Below, in pieces: positions 1-5,068 of a stretch of DNA of 5,922 bases. Source of the stretch: a bacterium. Its GTDB lineage: Bacteria > Patescibacteriota > Gracilibacteria > UM-FILTER-43-11. The stretch's first letter is position 1, and every line of letters begins with the position of its first letter. The stretch spans positions 1-5,922 of the forward strand of contig JAUHXI010000096.1 of assembly GCA_030426875.1 (NCBI GenBank), given 5' to 3'. The translations under genes were made by a program, and so were the position numbers. The notes below the pieces were generated by a model. The model saw only the letters and a list, made by a program, of their open reading frames with translations, was not told where the DNA came from and searched no databases.

Positions 1-117
1 TGCGGACACCGCGTCGAAGACATTGAAGACAAACTCATGCAAAAAATACGTTATCTAGATAAACTGGTGGATGAGCTCGCCAGAGGCAAAGTCATGGAAA
101 AGATTTTAAGAGCCTAG
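1..117 (+). CDS. C-terminal tail of a gene, possibly a MerR-family regulator (5' truncated)
   Basis: Reading frame 1 is open from the window edge to a TAG at 115-117 and gives the last 38 residues of a protein. It starts CGHRVEDIEDKL and continues as one strongly amphipathic, charged helix with leucine/isoleucine at heptad-like spacing (KIRYLDKLVDELA). A cysteine followed by a long helix of this kind resembles the dimerisation helix and metal-binding Cys of MerR-type metal or redox regulators. That family assignment is inference from about 38 residues only; the DNA-binding domain lies outside the window. Any other protein ending in a coiled-coil helix would look similar. No terminator follows it before the next gene at 171. 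Confidence 0.45.
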   Translation, partial: CGHRVEDIEDKLMQKIRYLDKLVDELARGKVMEKILRA

Positions 118-126
118 ATAGAAGGG

Positions 127-132
127 TATGAT
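127..132 (+). promoter_or_regulatory. Possible -10 box before the gene at 171
   Basis: TATGAT differs from the sigma-70 -10 consensus at one position and lies 38 bases before the ATG at 171. Upstream there is only a poor -35 (TTTTAA at 104-109 with a 17-base spacer), inside the end of the preceding gene. It is a weak candidate, given because the gap has no other promoter-like sequence. Confidence 0.22.
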
Positions 133-170
133 CAAAAAAGTTAAAAACAAATAACCATAATCAAATCACA

Positions 171-533
171 ATGAAAAAAACAATAAAATGGAGTTTGTAT
201 GGATTACTATTTGGAATTCTTGTCACCATCATCAACCTCCTCTTTCCGTGGGGCTATGAAGAAAAAGCCTGGCAATTTTTCTTAAATACATTCACCTATA
301 TGTCGACCATTCCATTTGGGTACTTACTCGAGCCATTAGAGGGGTTAATTCCTGGATCATTTTTCTTTAAATTACACCTCGCTGTCATCATAAACTACAC
401 TTTAATTGGAGCTTTGTTTGGCATTGGCTCAAAATATAAGCATTTAAATAGAAAATTATTTATCCTCTTCTTAATTGGAGCAATAGCGTATTTGATTATT
501 GTCTTCCTTGGAATAGGTAATGCTGCTAGGTAG
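171..533 (+). CDS. Small integral membrane protein, unknown function
   Basis: The gene encodes 120 residues that I do not recognise as a named family. A short basic N-terminus (MKKTIKW) is followed by a hydrophobic segment at about 8-27, a second amphipathic one at about 36-54 with Pro-Phe-Gly, a third at about 68-88 and a fourth at about 95-116. This suggests a three- or four-helix inner-membrane protein with no catalytic motif and few charged residues within the helices. The ATG at 171 is preceded by A/T/C-rich sequence without a Shine-Dalgarno site; the MKK start followed directly by a helix supports it. The stop codon is 31 bases before the preferred start of the HIT gene, so the two may share a transcript. 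Confidence 0.72.
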   Translation: MKKTIKWSLYGLLFGILVTIINLLFPWGYEEKAWQFFLNTFTYMSTIPFGYLLEPLEGLIPGSFFFKLHLAVIINYTLIGALFGIGSKYKHLNRKLFILFLIGAIAYLIIVFLGIGNAAR

Positions 534-564
534 CCAAACAGCTTTTAATTCCAAATTCCTTAAA

Positions 565-1023
565 ATGACTCACGCTGAAGAAAATTACAAATGCCCCTTC
601 TGTCGCATTTCAAATGGAATAGAAGATGAATTTGTAATCACTAAACAATCTGACATCGTTTTTCAAAATGAAATCGCAACCGCCTTCATCGCCTCCCACT
701 GGTGGCCCAATAACCCCGGACACGTCCTTATCATTCCCAATGAACATTTTGAAAACCTATACACCTTGCCGGACGAAGTTTCTGCTGAAATACATCGTCT
801 GGAGAAAAAAATAGCTCTAGCTTTCAAGGCAGGCTACAATTGCGATGGAGTGTCCTCACGTCAGCACAACGAACCGGCAGGTGATCAAGATGTGTGGCAT
901 TATCATTTGCATGTGTTCCCTCGTTACGAAAATGATAACCTATATCAATTGGAAAATCGACAAACCACAGAGGCGGAACGGACACCTTATGCCACTAAAT
1001 TAAAAAATTATTTAAGCTCATGA
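565..1023 (+). CDS. HIT-family nucleotide hydrolase/transferase
   Basis: This 152-residue protein is a histidine-triad (HIT) protein, a family that hydrolyses nucleoside phosphoramidates or dinucleoside polyphosphates such as Ap4A in the cytosol. The catalytic triad HYHLHVF is at 112-118 (H112, H114, H116). Upstream lie the typical PGHVLIIP strand (51-58), QHNEPAG (100-106) and a CPFC pair (C10, C13) common in HIT proteins that bind zinc. Length fits the family. The reading frame is open from an earlier ATG at 520, but that start would overlap the previous gene by 14 bases and add 15 unconserved residues. The ATG at 565 puts CPFC nine residues from the start, as usual. The TGA stop overlaps the next gene's ATG (ATGA), which suggests coupled translation. 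The exact substrate cannot be read from sequence. Confidence 0.93.
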   Translation: MTHAEENYKCPFCRISNGIEDEFVITKQSDIVFQNEIATAFIASHWWPNNPGHVLIIPNEHFENLYTLPDEVSAEIHRLEKKIALAFKAGYNCDGVSSRQHNEPAGDQDVWHYHLHVFPRYENDNLYQLENRQTTEAERTPYATKLKNYLSS

Positions 1024-1856
1024 ACATCAAAAGAATTCTCTATGCCATGTTAGTAAGCCTATTCTCTTTAAGTGGATGTTCAACTGACCAAGTCCCACAA
1101 ATCGAAGAAGCGCAAACGAACCAAAAAGTCATCAGTATTTTTTTAATCGCCCTGGATGACAATGGCAAATCTGGTCAAAAAATTGCCTATAATGATAGCC
1201 TTGTAGCAATCAATAGAACCATCCCTGAAAGTAGCAATCCAGTCGAAACAGCCTTGTTAGAACTTTTTTCTGTCAAAGAAAAATACGATGCGGAATCTGG
1301 CCTTTATAATTTTCTATATGATTCTGACTTGAAAATACAAGAAATAAATATAGACGATGGTCTTGCTGAAGTTTACCTAACGGGTGACTATAATGTGGCA
1401 GGAATTATTCAAGAATCACAAATCGATGCTCAAATCAGGCAAACCATTTTACAATTCCCTAAAATTCGAGAGGCAAAAATATTCTTTGATGGCAGTGAAA
1501 TTTTAGAAGGAATTTCTGAAAAAACAGACGCAGAAATTCTATCATTCCTTTTGGACAAGTTAAAAGACCCCAATTATACGTCCGTTTATGGAGATTACAC
1601 ATGGTACATTGCCGCCGAGGAACTCGGTCAAATTGGCAAGCCAGCCATCCCCTATTTAATCCAAAAATTGGACACTGACGACGATTACGAACGGACTCAA
1701 ACTTTATATGCCTTATCGCTTGCTACACAAGACGAAAATGTATTGGTTTTTACAGGTGAAAATCATCGTGCACCTGCCTTTCCTGAACCTGAAGATCACC
1801 CTGAATTGGTGGAAGAATGGAAGGAGTGGTTTGAAGAATATGAGGAGTATTTTTAA
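1020..1856 (+). CDS. Lipoprotein with GerMN domain and C-terminal HEAT-like region
   Basis: The protein has 278 residues. Residues 1-20 form a lipoprotein signal peptide: basic NIKR, a hydrophobic core and lipobox LSGC with C20 as the acylated residue. Residues about 36-158 match the GerMN pattern: the FLIALDDNGKSG strand, SLVAINRTIP (60-69), the LAEVYLTGDY strand (115-124), IDAQIRQTILQFP (135-147) and IREAKIFFDG (149-158). GerMN is known from the sporulation protein GerM and from many envelope lipoproteins; its biochemical role is unclear. Residues about 170-240 look like HEAT-type paired helices (AAEELGQIGKPAIPYLIQKL, then DYERTQTLYALSLATQ), and the tail is acidic (EEWKEWFEEYEEYF). It probably sits on the outer face of the membrane as a scaffold. 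The start codon overlaps the HIT stop as ATGA and no Shine-Dalgarno site is present. Confidence 0.85.
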   Translation: MNIKRILYAMLVSLFSLSGCSTDQVPQIEEAQTNQKVISIFLIALDDNGKSGQKIAYNDSLVAINRTIPESSNPVETALLELFSVKEKYDAESGLYNFLYDSDLKIQEINIDDGLAEVYLTGDYNVAGIIQESQIDAQIRQTILQFPKIREAKIFFDGSEILEGISEKTDAEILSFLLDKLKDPNYTSVYGDYTWYIAAEELGQIGKPAIPYLIQKLDTDDDYERTQTLYALSLATQDENVLVFTGENHRAPAFPEPEDHPELVEEWKEWFEEYEEYF

Positions 1857-1948
1857 ATAGACTCTTTTTAGACAAGTAACGATTAAAAAGATATTTGAAT
1901 CATTAGAATCAATCCTTGTTGCAAAAAATTTCAAATCAAATCGCAATA

Positions 1949-1968
1949 ATTTTTTAAAATTAAAAAAT
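1949..1968 (+). repeat. A/T-only inverted repeat ending in the start codon at 1967
   Basis: ATTTTTTAA (1949-1957), two bases, then TTAAAAAAT (1960-1968) form 9-base inverted arms. The right arm contains the first two bases of the ATG at 1967. Because all pairs are A-T and the loop is only two bases, a stable RNA hairpin is doubtful; in this AT-rich gap it could be chance. Confidence 0.25.
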
Positions 1969-2377
1969 GCATAAAAGTAAATCAAAATTACTAGAAAACC
2001 CTATTATTCTAGCAATCCTACTATTAATAATAGGCACCTTGATAAGCCTTTTAATGAGTATTTTTACTCAAGATAGGTCGATTTTAAGAACAAGCCACTT
2101 CATATCTGTAACGATTATTGGGAGCTTATACGCAGAGAAATTTGAAAAAGCAATGCCCAAAAAATTGAAGTTAAAAACAAGTGCTATTCACACAATTATA
2201 TCAATCCTTCTAGGTCTTTACTATTTCTGGGAAGAGTATAAAGACGACTGGGCATTTGCAATAGCAATCCATTTAGGCATTGGACTCATTTACTTTTTCT
2301 TTACCTATTGGATGCTTGGGATCAGCAACAAAATGTTTCAACCGCAGAAAAATAAGGTAGATGGCCAGCAAAAATAA
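1967..2377 (+). CDS. Small integral membrane protein, unknown function
   Basis: This gene encodes 136 residues with an N-terminal basic stretch (HKSKSK) and hydrophobic segments at about 12-32 (PIILAILLLIIGTLISLLM), 42-56 (weaker), 70-88 and 94-116, giving four likely helices. The C-terminus is polar and basic (PQKNKVDGQQK). The layout, with a Gly-x-x-Tyr-x-x-x-Phe stretch leading into a basic loop, is faintly like the ABZJ_00895 family of small membrane proteins, but I would not assign it. No catalytic motif is seen. By hand count the gene is 136/411 GC (about 33%), clearly lower than the enzyme genes nearby. It is separated from its neighbours by 110 and 128 bases, so it may be transcribed on its own. 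No Shine-Dalgarno site is present. Confidence 0.68.
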   Translation: MHKSKSKLLENPIILAILLLIIGTLISLLMSIFTQDRSILRTSHFISVTIIGSLYAEKFEKAMPKKLKLKTSAIHTIISILLGLYYFWEEYKDDWAFAIAIHLGIGLIYFFFTYWMLGISNKMFQPQKNKVDGQQK

Positions 2378-2442
2378 ATCTCATTCTCTATTAAGTTCAA
2401 AAGATCAGTATTAGAATTTTTTTAATAGAATTAAATATTTCA

Positions 2443-2451
2443 TGCTACAAT
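2443..2451 (+). promoter_or_regulatory. Possible extended -10 promoter for the gene at 2506
   Basis: TGCTACAAT matches the extended -10 pattern TGnTATAAT with one mismatch. It lies about 55 bases before the ATG at 2506 in a 128-base gap. There is no convincing -35 box 16-18 bases upstream, which extended -10 promoters can tolerate. Confidence 0.35.
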
Positions 2452-2505
2452 TAGACAAAAAATAATTTCAACCATTCCAATTCATTATTGTTAACCAAAC
2501 CCATT

Positions 2506-2691
2506 ATGACAACCCTTAGCTGCGACCTTTGCGACGCAACCGCCCAAGGCGAAACCTTTGAGGCGTGGATGAAAGCCCTAATGCCTCATTATATGGAAGC
2601 TCATGCTGATGTGATGAATGACTCTAGTAAAACTGAGGCTGACCAGGTGAAATGGATGGTGGACAATAAGGCTAGATTTGAGGCTGCATAA
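2506..2691 (+). CDS. DUF1059-like small zinc-finger-like protein
   Basis: The product is 61 residues. It begins MTTLSCDLCDATAQGETFEAW and has C6-x2-C9 followed by H28-x4-H33, a C2-H2 arrangement that could bind one metal ion. The pattern of a Cys near the start, then a GET(F/P)E turn and a His-containing helix is like the DUF1059 family of short proteins, whose function is unknown. The C-terminal half (about 44-61) is a charged helix ending KARFEAA. The frame is open from a TTG at 2488, which would add six residues, but the ATG at 2506 starts right before the conserved strand and is preferred. No Shine-Dalgarno site precedes it. It is 42 bases upstream of the Cys-rich lipoprotein gene, so cotranscription is possible. 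Confidence 0.75.
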   Translation: MTTLSCDLCDATAQGETFEAWMKALMPHYMEAHADVMNDSSKTEADQVKWMVDNKARFEAA

Positions 2692-2733
2692 ATGCATTCA
2701 TTTTAAACCCATTAATTCAATCAGCTATTTTTC

Positions 2734-3288
2734 ATGAAGCTAAAACTCACCTTTCTCATCACACTCTTAACCCTGAGTGCCTGCACAACTCCAACTGATC
2801 AAATGGAGGTCAGCAACTTTGACGAATGCATCGCCGCCGGAAACCCTGCCATGGAGAGCTATCCCCGACAATGCAGTCATGAAGGGGCGACATTTGTTGA
2901 AAAAATTGAGGATTTAGAGCAGCCGCTTTCTGGAGATCAAAAGCCCTGCACAAGGGAATTTAATCCCGTCTGTGGGGAGGTGACTGTAAATTGTTTCACA
3001 ACACCTTGCCCCCCATTAAAAACAACCTTTACCAACCGCTGCGAAGCGGAAAATGCCGGTGCCACCAACATCACTGAAGGTGAATGTGTTGATGAAGCAC
3101 CCAATCCCGAAGGGGCCTGCCTTTCCTTTGATGGACGATGGCTTGAGGAAACCCAAGAATGTGAAGGCATGAGCGCCGACATGTGTGATGATCTGGGTGG
3201 AACTCATAATGACTGTGAATCGGCCTGCCGAAACCTGTCTGAGGCAGAACTTTGCACCTTACAATGTATACAAGTCTGCCAGTTTTAA
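2734..3288 (+). CDS. Cys-rich lipoprotein with Kazal-like domain
   Basis: This 184-residue protein begins with a lipoprotein signal peptide and lipobox LSAC (C17). The mature part carries 16 further cysteines in three blocks. Block 1 (29-56) contains FDECIAAGNPAMESYPRQC, a short motif that recurs in other bacterial envelope proteins. Block 2 (72-118) has six cysteines (72, 80, 87, 92, 103, 118) with PVCG, TFTNRCEA and AGATNITEGEC, the pattern of a Kazal-type serine-protease-inhibitor fold with a Cys-Pro-rich insertion. Block 3 (129-182) has nine... cysteines counted as 129, 143, 151, 161, 165, 174, 178 and 182, that is eight, ending in CIQVCQF. It is likely anchored outside the membrane and disulfide-bonded. 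Protease inhibition is inferred from the fold only; Kazal-like modules in bacteria are often of unknown role. The stop at 3286-3288 directly abuts the promoter region of the toxin-antitoxin pair. Confidence 0.82.
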   Translation: MKLKLTFLITLLTLSACTTPTDQMEVSNFDECIAAGNPAMESYPRQCSHEGATFVEKIEDLEQPLSGDQKPCTREFNPVCGEVTVNCFTTPCPPLKTTFTNRCEAENAGATNITEGECVDEAPNPEGACLSFDGRWLEETQECEGMSADMCDDLGGTHNDCESACRNLSEAELCTLQCIQVCQF

Positions 3289-3300
3289 ACGATTGATCGT
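3289..3300. promoter_or_regulatory. Inverted repeat over the -35 box, possible toxin-antitoxin operator
   Basis: ACGAT-TG-ATCGT is an inverted repeat with perfect 5-base arms. It begins right after the preceding stop codon and covers the proposed -35 box (3293-3298) of the antitoxin promoter. RelB/DinJ-type antitoxins bind palindromes at their own promoter, so this placement suits an autorepression operator. The arms are short, so binding is inference. Confidence 0.4.
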
Positions 3301-3321
3301 CGTAAATAAAAATGATATACT
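3293..3321 (+). promoter_or_regulatory. Sigma-70-type promoter of the toxin-antitoxin operon
   Basis: TTGATC (3293-3298, four of six matches to the -35 consensus) is followed by a 17-base spacer and TATACT (3316-3321, five of six matches to the -10). A TG dinucleotide at 3313-3314 makes it an extended -10. Transcription would begin near 3328, leaving a leader of about 34 bases before the ATG at 3362. It is the best promoter in the window. Confidence 0.6.
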
Positions 3322-3335
3322 TAGAATATAAAAAG

Positions 3336-3347
3336 TAATAATTATTA
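3336..3347. repeat. 12-base perfect palindrome in the antitoxin leader
   Basis: TAATAATTATTA is a perfect palindrome lying between the predicted transcription start and the antitoxin ATG. It could be a second operator half for the ribbon-helix-helix antitoxin. It is A/T only in an AT-rich leader, so chance is a fair alternative. Confidence 0.28.
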
Positions 3348-3361
3348 TATAAAAAGCTATC

Positions 3362-3667
3362 ATGAGTGCACAAGTCAACATTAAAATCGACCCAGAAGTG
3401 AAAAAGCAATTAGAAGAAGTTCTCGAAAAATTAGGATTCAGCATCAGCTCCATTACCAAAGCCTTCTACTTACAGCTTATTCGAGACAGGCGGGTTAACT
3501 TTTCTTTAGAAGATGACACAGATGACACGTCTAAGAATTTAACAGGGGAGCAATTAGAGAAGAATTTAATCAAGGCAGGTTACAGTAAAAAATATGCCAA
3601 AAAAGATCGAGAGGCGTATGAACACATGCTGGAGGAAGACGCAAAGGGAAGCTTAATTGAAATGTAA
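3362..3667 (+). CDS. RelB/DinJ-family antitoxin
   Basis: The 101-residue protein has the N-terminal ribbon-helix-helix layout of RelB/DinJ antitoxins: strand AQVNIKID (3-10), helix PEVKKQLEEVLEKLG (11-25), the turn FSISS, and helix ITKAFYLQLIRDRRVNF (31-47). The strand binds operator DNA after dimerisation. The C-terminal half (50-101) is acidic to mixed and probably wraps the toxin; it includes KAGYSKKYAKKDREAYEHML (71-91 region). The antitoxin comes first and the toxin starts two bases after its TAA, the usual order and spacing. Autorepression with the toxin as corepressor is expected for the family, and the promoter carries a suitable inverted repeat. This protein is longer than a minimal DinJ. 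No Shine-Dalgarno site precedes the ATG. Confidence 0.87.
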   Translation: MSAQVNIKIDPEVKKQLEEVLEKLGFSISSITKAFYLQLIRDRRVNFSLEDDTDDTSKNLTGEQLEKNLIKAGYSKKYAKKDREAYEHMLEEDAKGSLIEM

Positions 3668-3669
3668 TA

Positions 3670-3918
3670 ATGGGGAACATTTGTAGGGTTAAAATCAGTA
3701 AAAAAGAATACGTTTATTTGCAATCCCGCAATATTTTGAAGCAATTTAAAAAAGCGTCAGAAAAGATAAAATCAAGTGATTACACAGGATTGGATCTCAA
3801 AAAACGTGAACCAAAATCAGATAACATCTGGTCATTTAGAATCACCAAGAAATATAGAGCGCTTGCCACTAAAAGTGGTCAAACTCTAAAAGTATTTCCA
3901 ATTGATGACCATCAATAA
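3670..3918 (+). CDS. RelE/ParE-superfamily toxin
   Basis: The 82-residue basic protein is the toxin partner of the gene just upstream. An N-terminal strand (VKISKKEYVYL) and a helical hairpin rich in lysine (about 18-35) are followed by the RelE-superfamily core: KKREPKSDNIWSFRI (44-58), TKKYRALA (59-66) and LKVFPIDDHQ (73-82). The W-S-F-R-I...Y-R-A...V-F-x-I-x-D-H run is typical of RelE-like ribosome-dependent mRNA endonucleases and related ParE proteins. R57, R63 and H81 are candidates for the active site. The protein ends right at DDHQ, so the C-terminus is short but not evidently truncated. mRNA cleavage is inferred from family; ParE-type gyrase inhibition is the alternative. Its ATG is two bases after the antitoxin stop with no Shine-Dalgarno site, so translation is probably coupled. 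Confidence 0.85.
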   Translation: MGNICRVKISKKEYVYLQSRNILKQFKKASEKIKSSDYTGLDLKKREPKSDNIWSFRITKKYRALATKSGQTLKVFPIDDHQ

Positions 3919-3920
3919 AA

Positions 3921-3934
3921 TTTAGAATTTAGAA
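3921..3934 (+). repeat. Tandem 7-base repeat between toxin and kinase genes
   Basis: TTTAGAA occurs twice in tandem (3921-3927, 3928-3934), followed by the inverted repeat CTTAA-AA-TTAAG (3935-3946). They fill most of the 31-base gap before the GTG at 3950. No function is evident; it may be simple-sequence drift. Confidence 0.4.
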
Positions 3935-3949
3935 CTTAAAATTAAGAAT

Positions 3950-4519
3950 GTGATCATTGGACTAACCGGCCCCATGGCCTCGGGCAAAAGCACCATCGTC
4001 AATGCCCTCAAAAAACGAGGCTTCAAGCACACCACCCTTTCGAGCATTGTTCGAGACGAATGCCGCAAGGCAGGACTGGAAGAAGTACGCGATAATTTAA
4101 TGACCACCGGTCAAAAATTGCGAGAAGTATTTGGAGCCGGAGTTTTAGGGAAAAAAGCGCTCGAAAAAATCCAACAAGAAGGAGGTGACCATTGGATCGT
4201 TGATGGGATTCGCAATCCCGCTGAAGCCATGGAACTCAGAAAGCATCCCCACTTTGTTTTGATCGCCAACACGGCACCAGAAGATCTAATAGTCAGCCGC
4301 ATCCTATCTCGCAAACGCGCTGATGACACCTTAGATGAAGCGAGCATTCTTCAAAAACTCCACCGTGAAATGGGAGAAGGTGAACCTCTCGAAGGACAAC
4401 AGGTGGCCAAATGCATCGACATGGCTGATTTTGAATTTGAAAACGTCATGGAAATGGATGAGGTTGAAGAAGCCTTCATGGCCTTGTATGATGAGATTAA
4501 GATGACCAGAAGTCTCTAA
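3950..4519 (+). CDS. P-loop nucleotide/nucleoside kinase-like protein (AvcD-N-like, dephospho-CoA-kinase-like fold)
   Basis: This 189-residue cytosolic protein has a Walker A motif GPMASGKST (7-15), a fold-typical WIVDGIRNPAEAMELRK (82-98) with Asp85 as the likely Walker B/base position, an Arg-rich lid-like region (RILSRKRADDTLDE, 117-130) and REMGEGEPLEGQQVAKCIDMADF (139-161). The D-x-I-R-N-P-A-E signature occurs in UPF0200/NMP-kinase-like proteins and in the P-loop half of deaminase fusions such as the anti-phage protein AvcD; the GQQV...ADF stretch also fits that group. The start must be the GTG at 3950: the next in-frame ATG (residue 9) lies inside Walker A, and the ATG at 3948 is out of frame and stops at once. 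The dCMP deaminase gene follows after 62 bases, suggesting a joint role in deoxynucleotide metabolism. Which nucleotide it phosphorylates, if any, is unknown. Confidence 0.78.
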   Translation: MIIGLTGPMASGKSTIVNALKKRGFKHTTLSSIVRDECRKAGLEEVRDNLMTTGQKLREVFGAGVLGKKALEKIQQEGGDHWIVDGIRNPAEAMELRKHPHFVLIANTAPEDLIVSRILSRKRADDTLDEASILQKLHREMGEGEPLEGQQVAKCIDMADFEFENVMEMDEVEEAFMALYDEIKMTRSL

Positions 4520-4543
4520 AATCATTGTAAAGTAGAGATCTCT
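4513..4543 (+). repeat. Small hairpin and palindrome after the kinase gene
   Basis: TCTCTA (4513-4518, including part of the kinase stop codon) can pair with TAGAGA (4533-4538) across a 14-base loop. The second arm is itself part of the perfect palindrome AGAGATCTCT (4534-4543). There is no T run after it, so it is not a convincing intrinsic terminator; a weak attenuating or processing structure between kinase and deaminase genes is possible. Confidence 0.25.
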
Positions 4544-4581
4544 CTGCAAGGTCGAAATCAAAAAGATAACTAAATCTGACC

Positions 4582-5034
4582 ATGGAATCAAGCAAATCAA
4601 GCCGCCCCTCTTTCGAAACTGTCTACATGGACTTCGCCCAGTCCATCGCCCGACGTTCCAGTTGCAAGCGTCTGAATGTAGGAACGGTCGTCACAAGTAC
4701 GGATTTTAGAAAAGTCCTTTCTGTGGGCTATAACGGCAACGCCGCTGGGCTCCCCAACACCTGTGACCGAGAAGAACCCGGCAATTGTGGTTGCCTGCAC
4801 TCAGAGGAAAACGCCGCCATCAACTGTGACTCCCCACGCTTTGTGGAGAAGTTCATTTTTGTGACCCATCTGCCTTGCGCCGCCTGTGCCAAACGCCTGA
4901 TCAATATTGGAAACGTGAAGAAGGTTTTCTTTTTGGAAGATTACCGAAAGCGAGAAGGGGTGGCACTACTGGGAATGGCAGGGATTGAGGTGTTTAAGAT
5001 TGAGGAGGGGGAAGTGGTGAAGGTGGAGGAATAG
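4582..5034 (+). CDS. dCMP deaminase (zinc-dependent cytidine/deoxycytidylate deaminase family)
   Basis: The 150-residue protein has the full zinc-deaminase signature: H73-S-E75 (HSEENA) with E75 as proton shuttle, and PCAAC (98-102) whose C99 and C102 complete the zinc site with H73. GYNGNAAGLPN (49-59) is the nucleotide-binding loop characteristic of dCMP deaminases, and CDREEPGNCGC (61-71) just before the active site adds three further cysteines (61, 69, 71) seen in one bacterial subclass. The enzyme converts dCMP to dUMP, the precursor of dTMP, in the cytosol; use of dCTP cannot be excluded. HSE replaces the commoner HAE. Length is near normal for a stand-alone enzyme. The ATG at 4582 has no Shine-Dalgarno site. 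The gene is 234/453 GC by hand count (about 52%), the highest I counted in the window. The kinase-like gene lies 62 bases upstream. Confidence 0.92.
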   Translation: MESSKSSRPSFETVYMDFAQSIARRSSCKRLNVGTVVTSTDFRKVLSVGYNGNAAGLPNTCDREEPGNCGCLHSEENAAINCDSPRFVEKFIFVTHLPCAACAKRLINIGNVKKVFFLEDYRKREGVALLGMAGIEVFKIEEGEVVKVEE

Positions 5035-5068
5035 CAGACGTATATTCATTAAACAACATCAATTTTAA

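Noticed and set aside
128..154. Nine-codon open frame after a GAAGGG sequence (M-I-K-K-V-K-N-K)
   Set aside because: It is the only SD-like context in the area, but eight residues with no support are too few to call a gene.
520..564. Upstream ATG of the HIT gene
   Set aside because: It would add 15 residues without family counterpart and overlap the preceding gene; the ATG at 565 fits the family better.
1020..1856. Reading the GerMN protein as evidence for a spore-former
   Set aside because: GerMN domains occur in many non-sporulating bacteria and no other sporulation gene is present in the window.
1863..1891. TCTTTTTA...TAAAAAGA stem (8 bases, 13-base loop) after the GerMN gene
   Set aside because: It is almost all A-T pairs and has no T run after the second arm, so it does not qualify as an intrinsic terminator.
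1713..1985. 90-residue open frame on the - strand
   Set aside because: It lies mostly opposite the end of the GerMN lipoprotein gene and the AT-rich gap, has a Phe/Lys-rich low-complexity translation with no domain, and starts inside the next gene.
2387..2431. TCTATTA...TAATAGA inverted repeat after the gene at 1967
   Set aside because: The arms are seven bases and A/T-rich with a loop of about 30 bases; a stable structure is unlikely.
2488..2505. TTG start extending the small zinc-finger-like protein
   Set aside because: It adds six residues of no conserved character, and the ATG at 2506 sits directly before the conserved N-terminal strand.
3071..3409. 112-residue open frame on the - strand
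   Set aside because: It overlaps the Cys-rich lipoprotein and the toxin-antitoxin promoter, and its translation has no recognisable domain; it is a shadow of the real genes.
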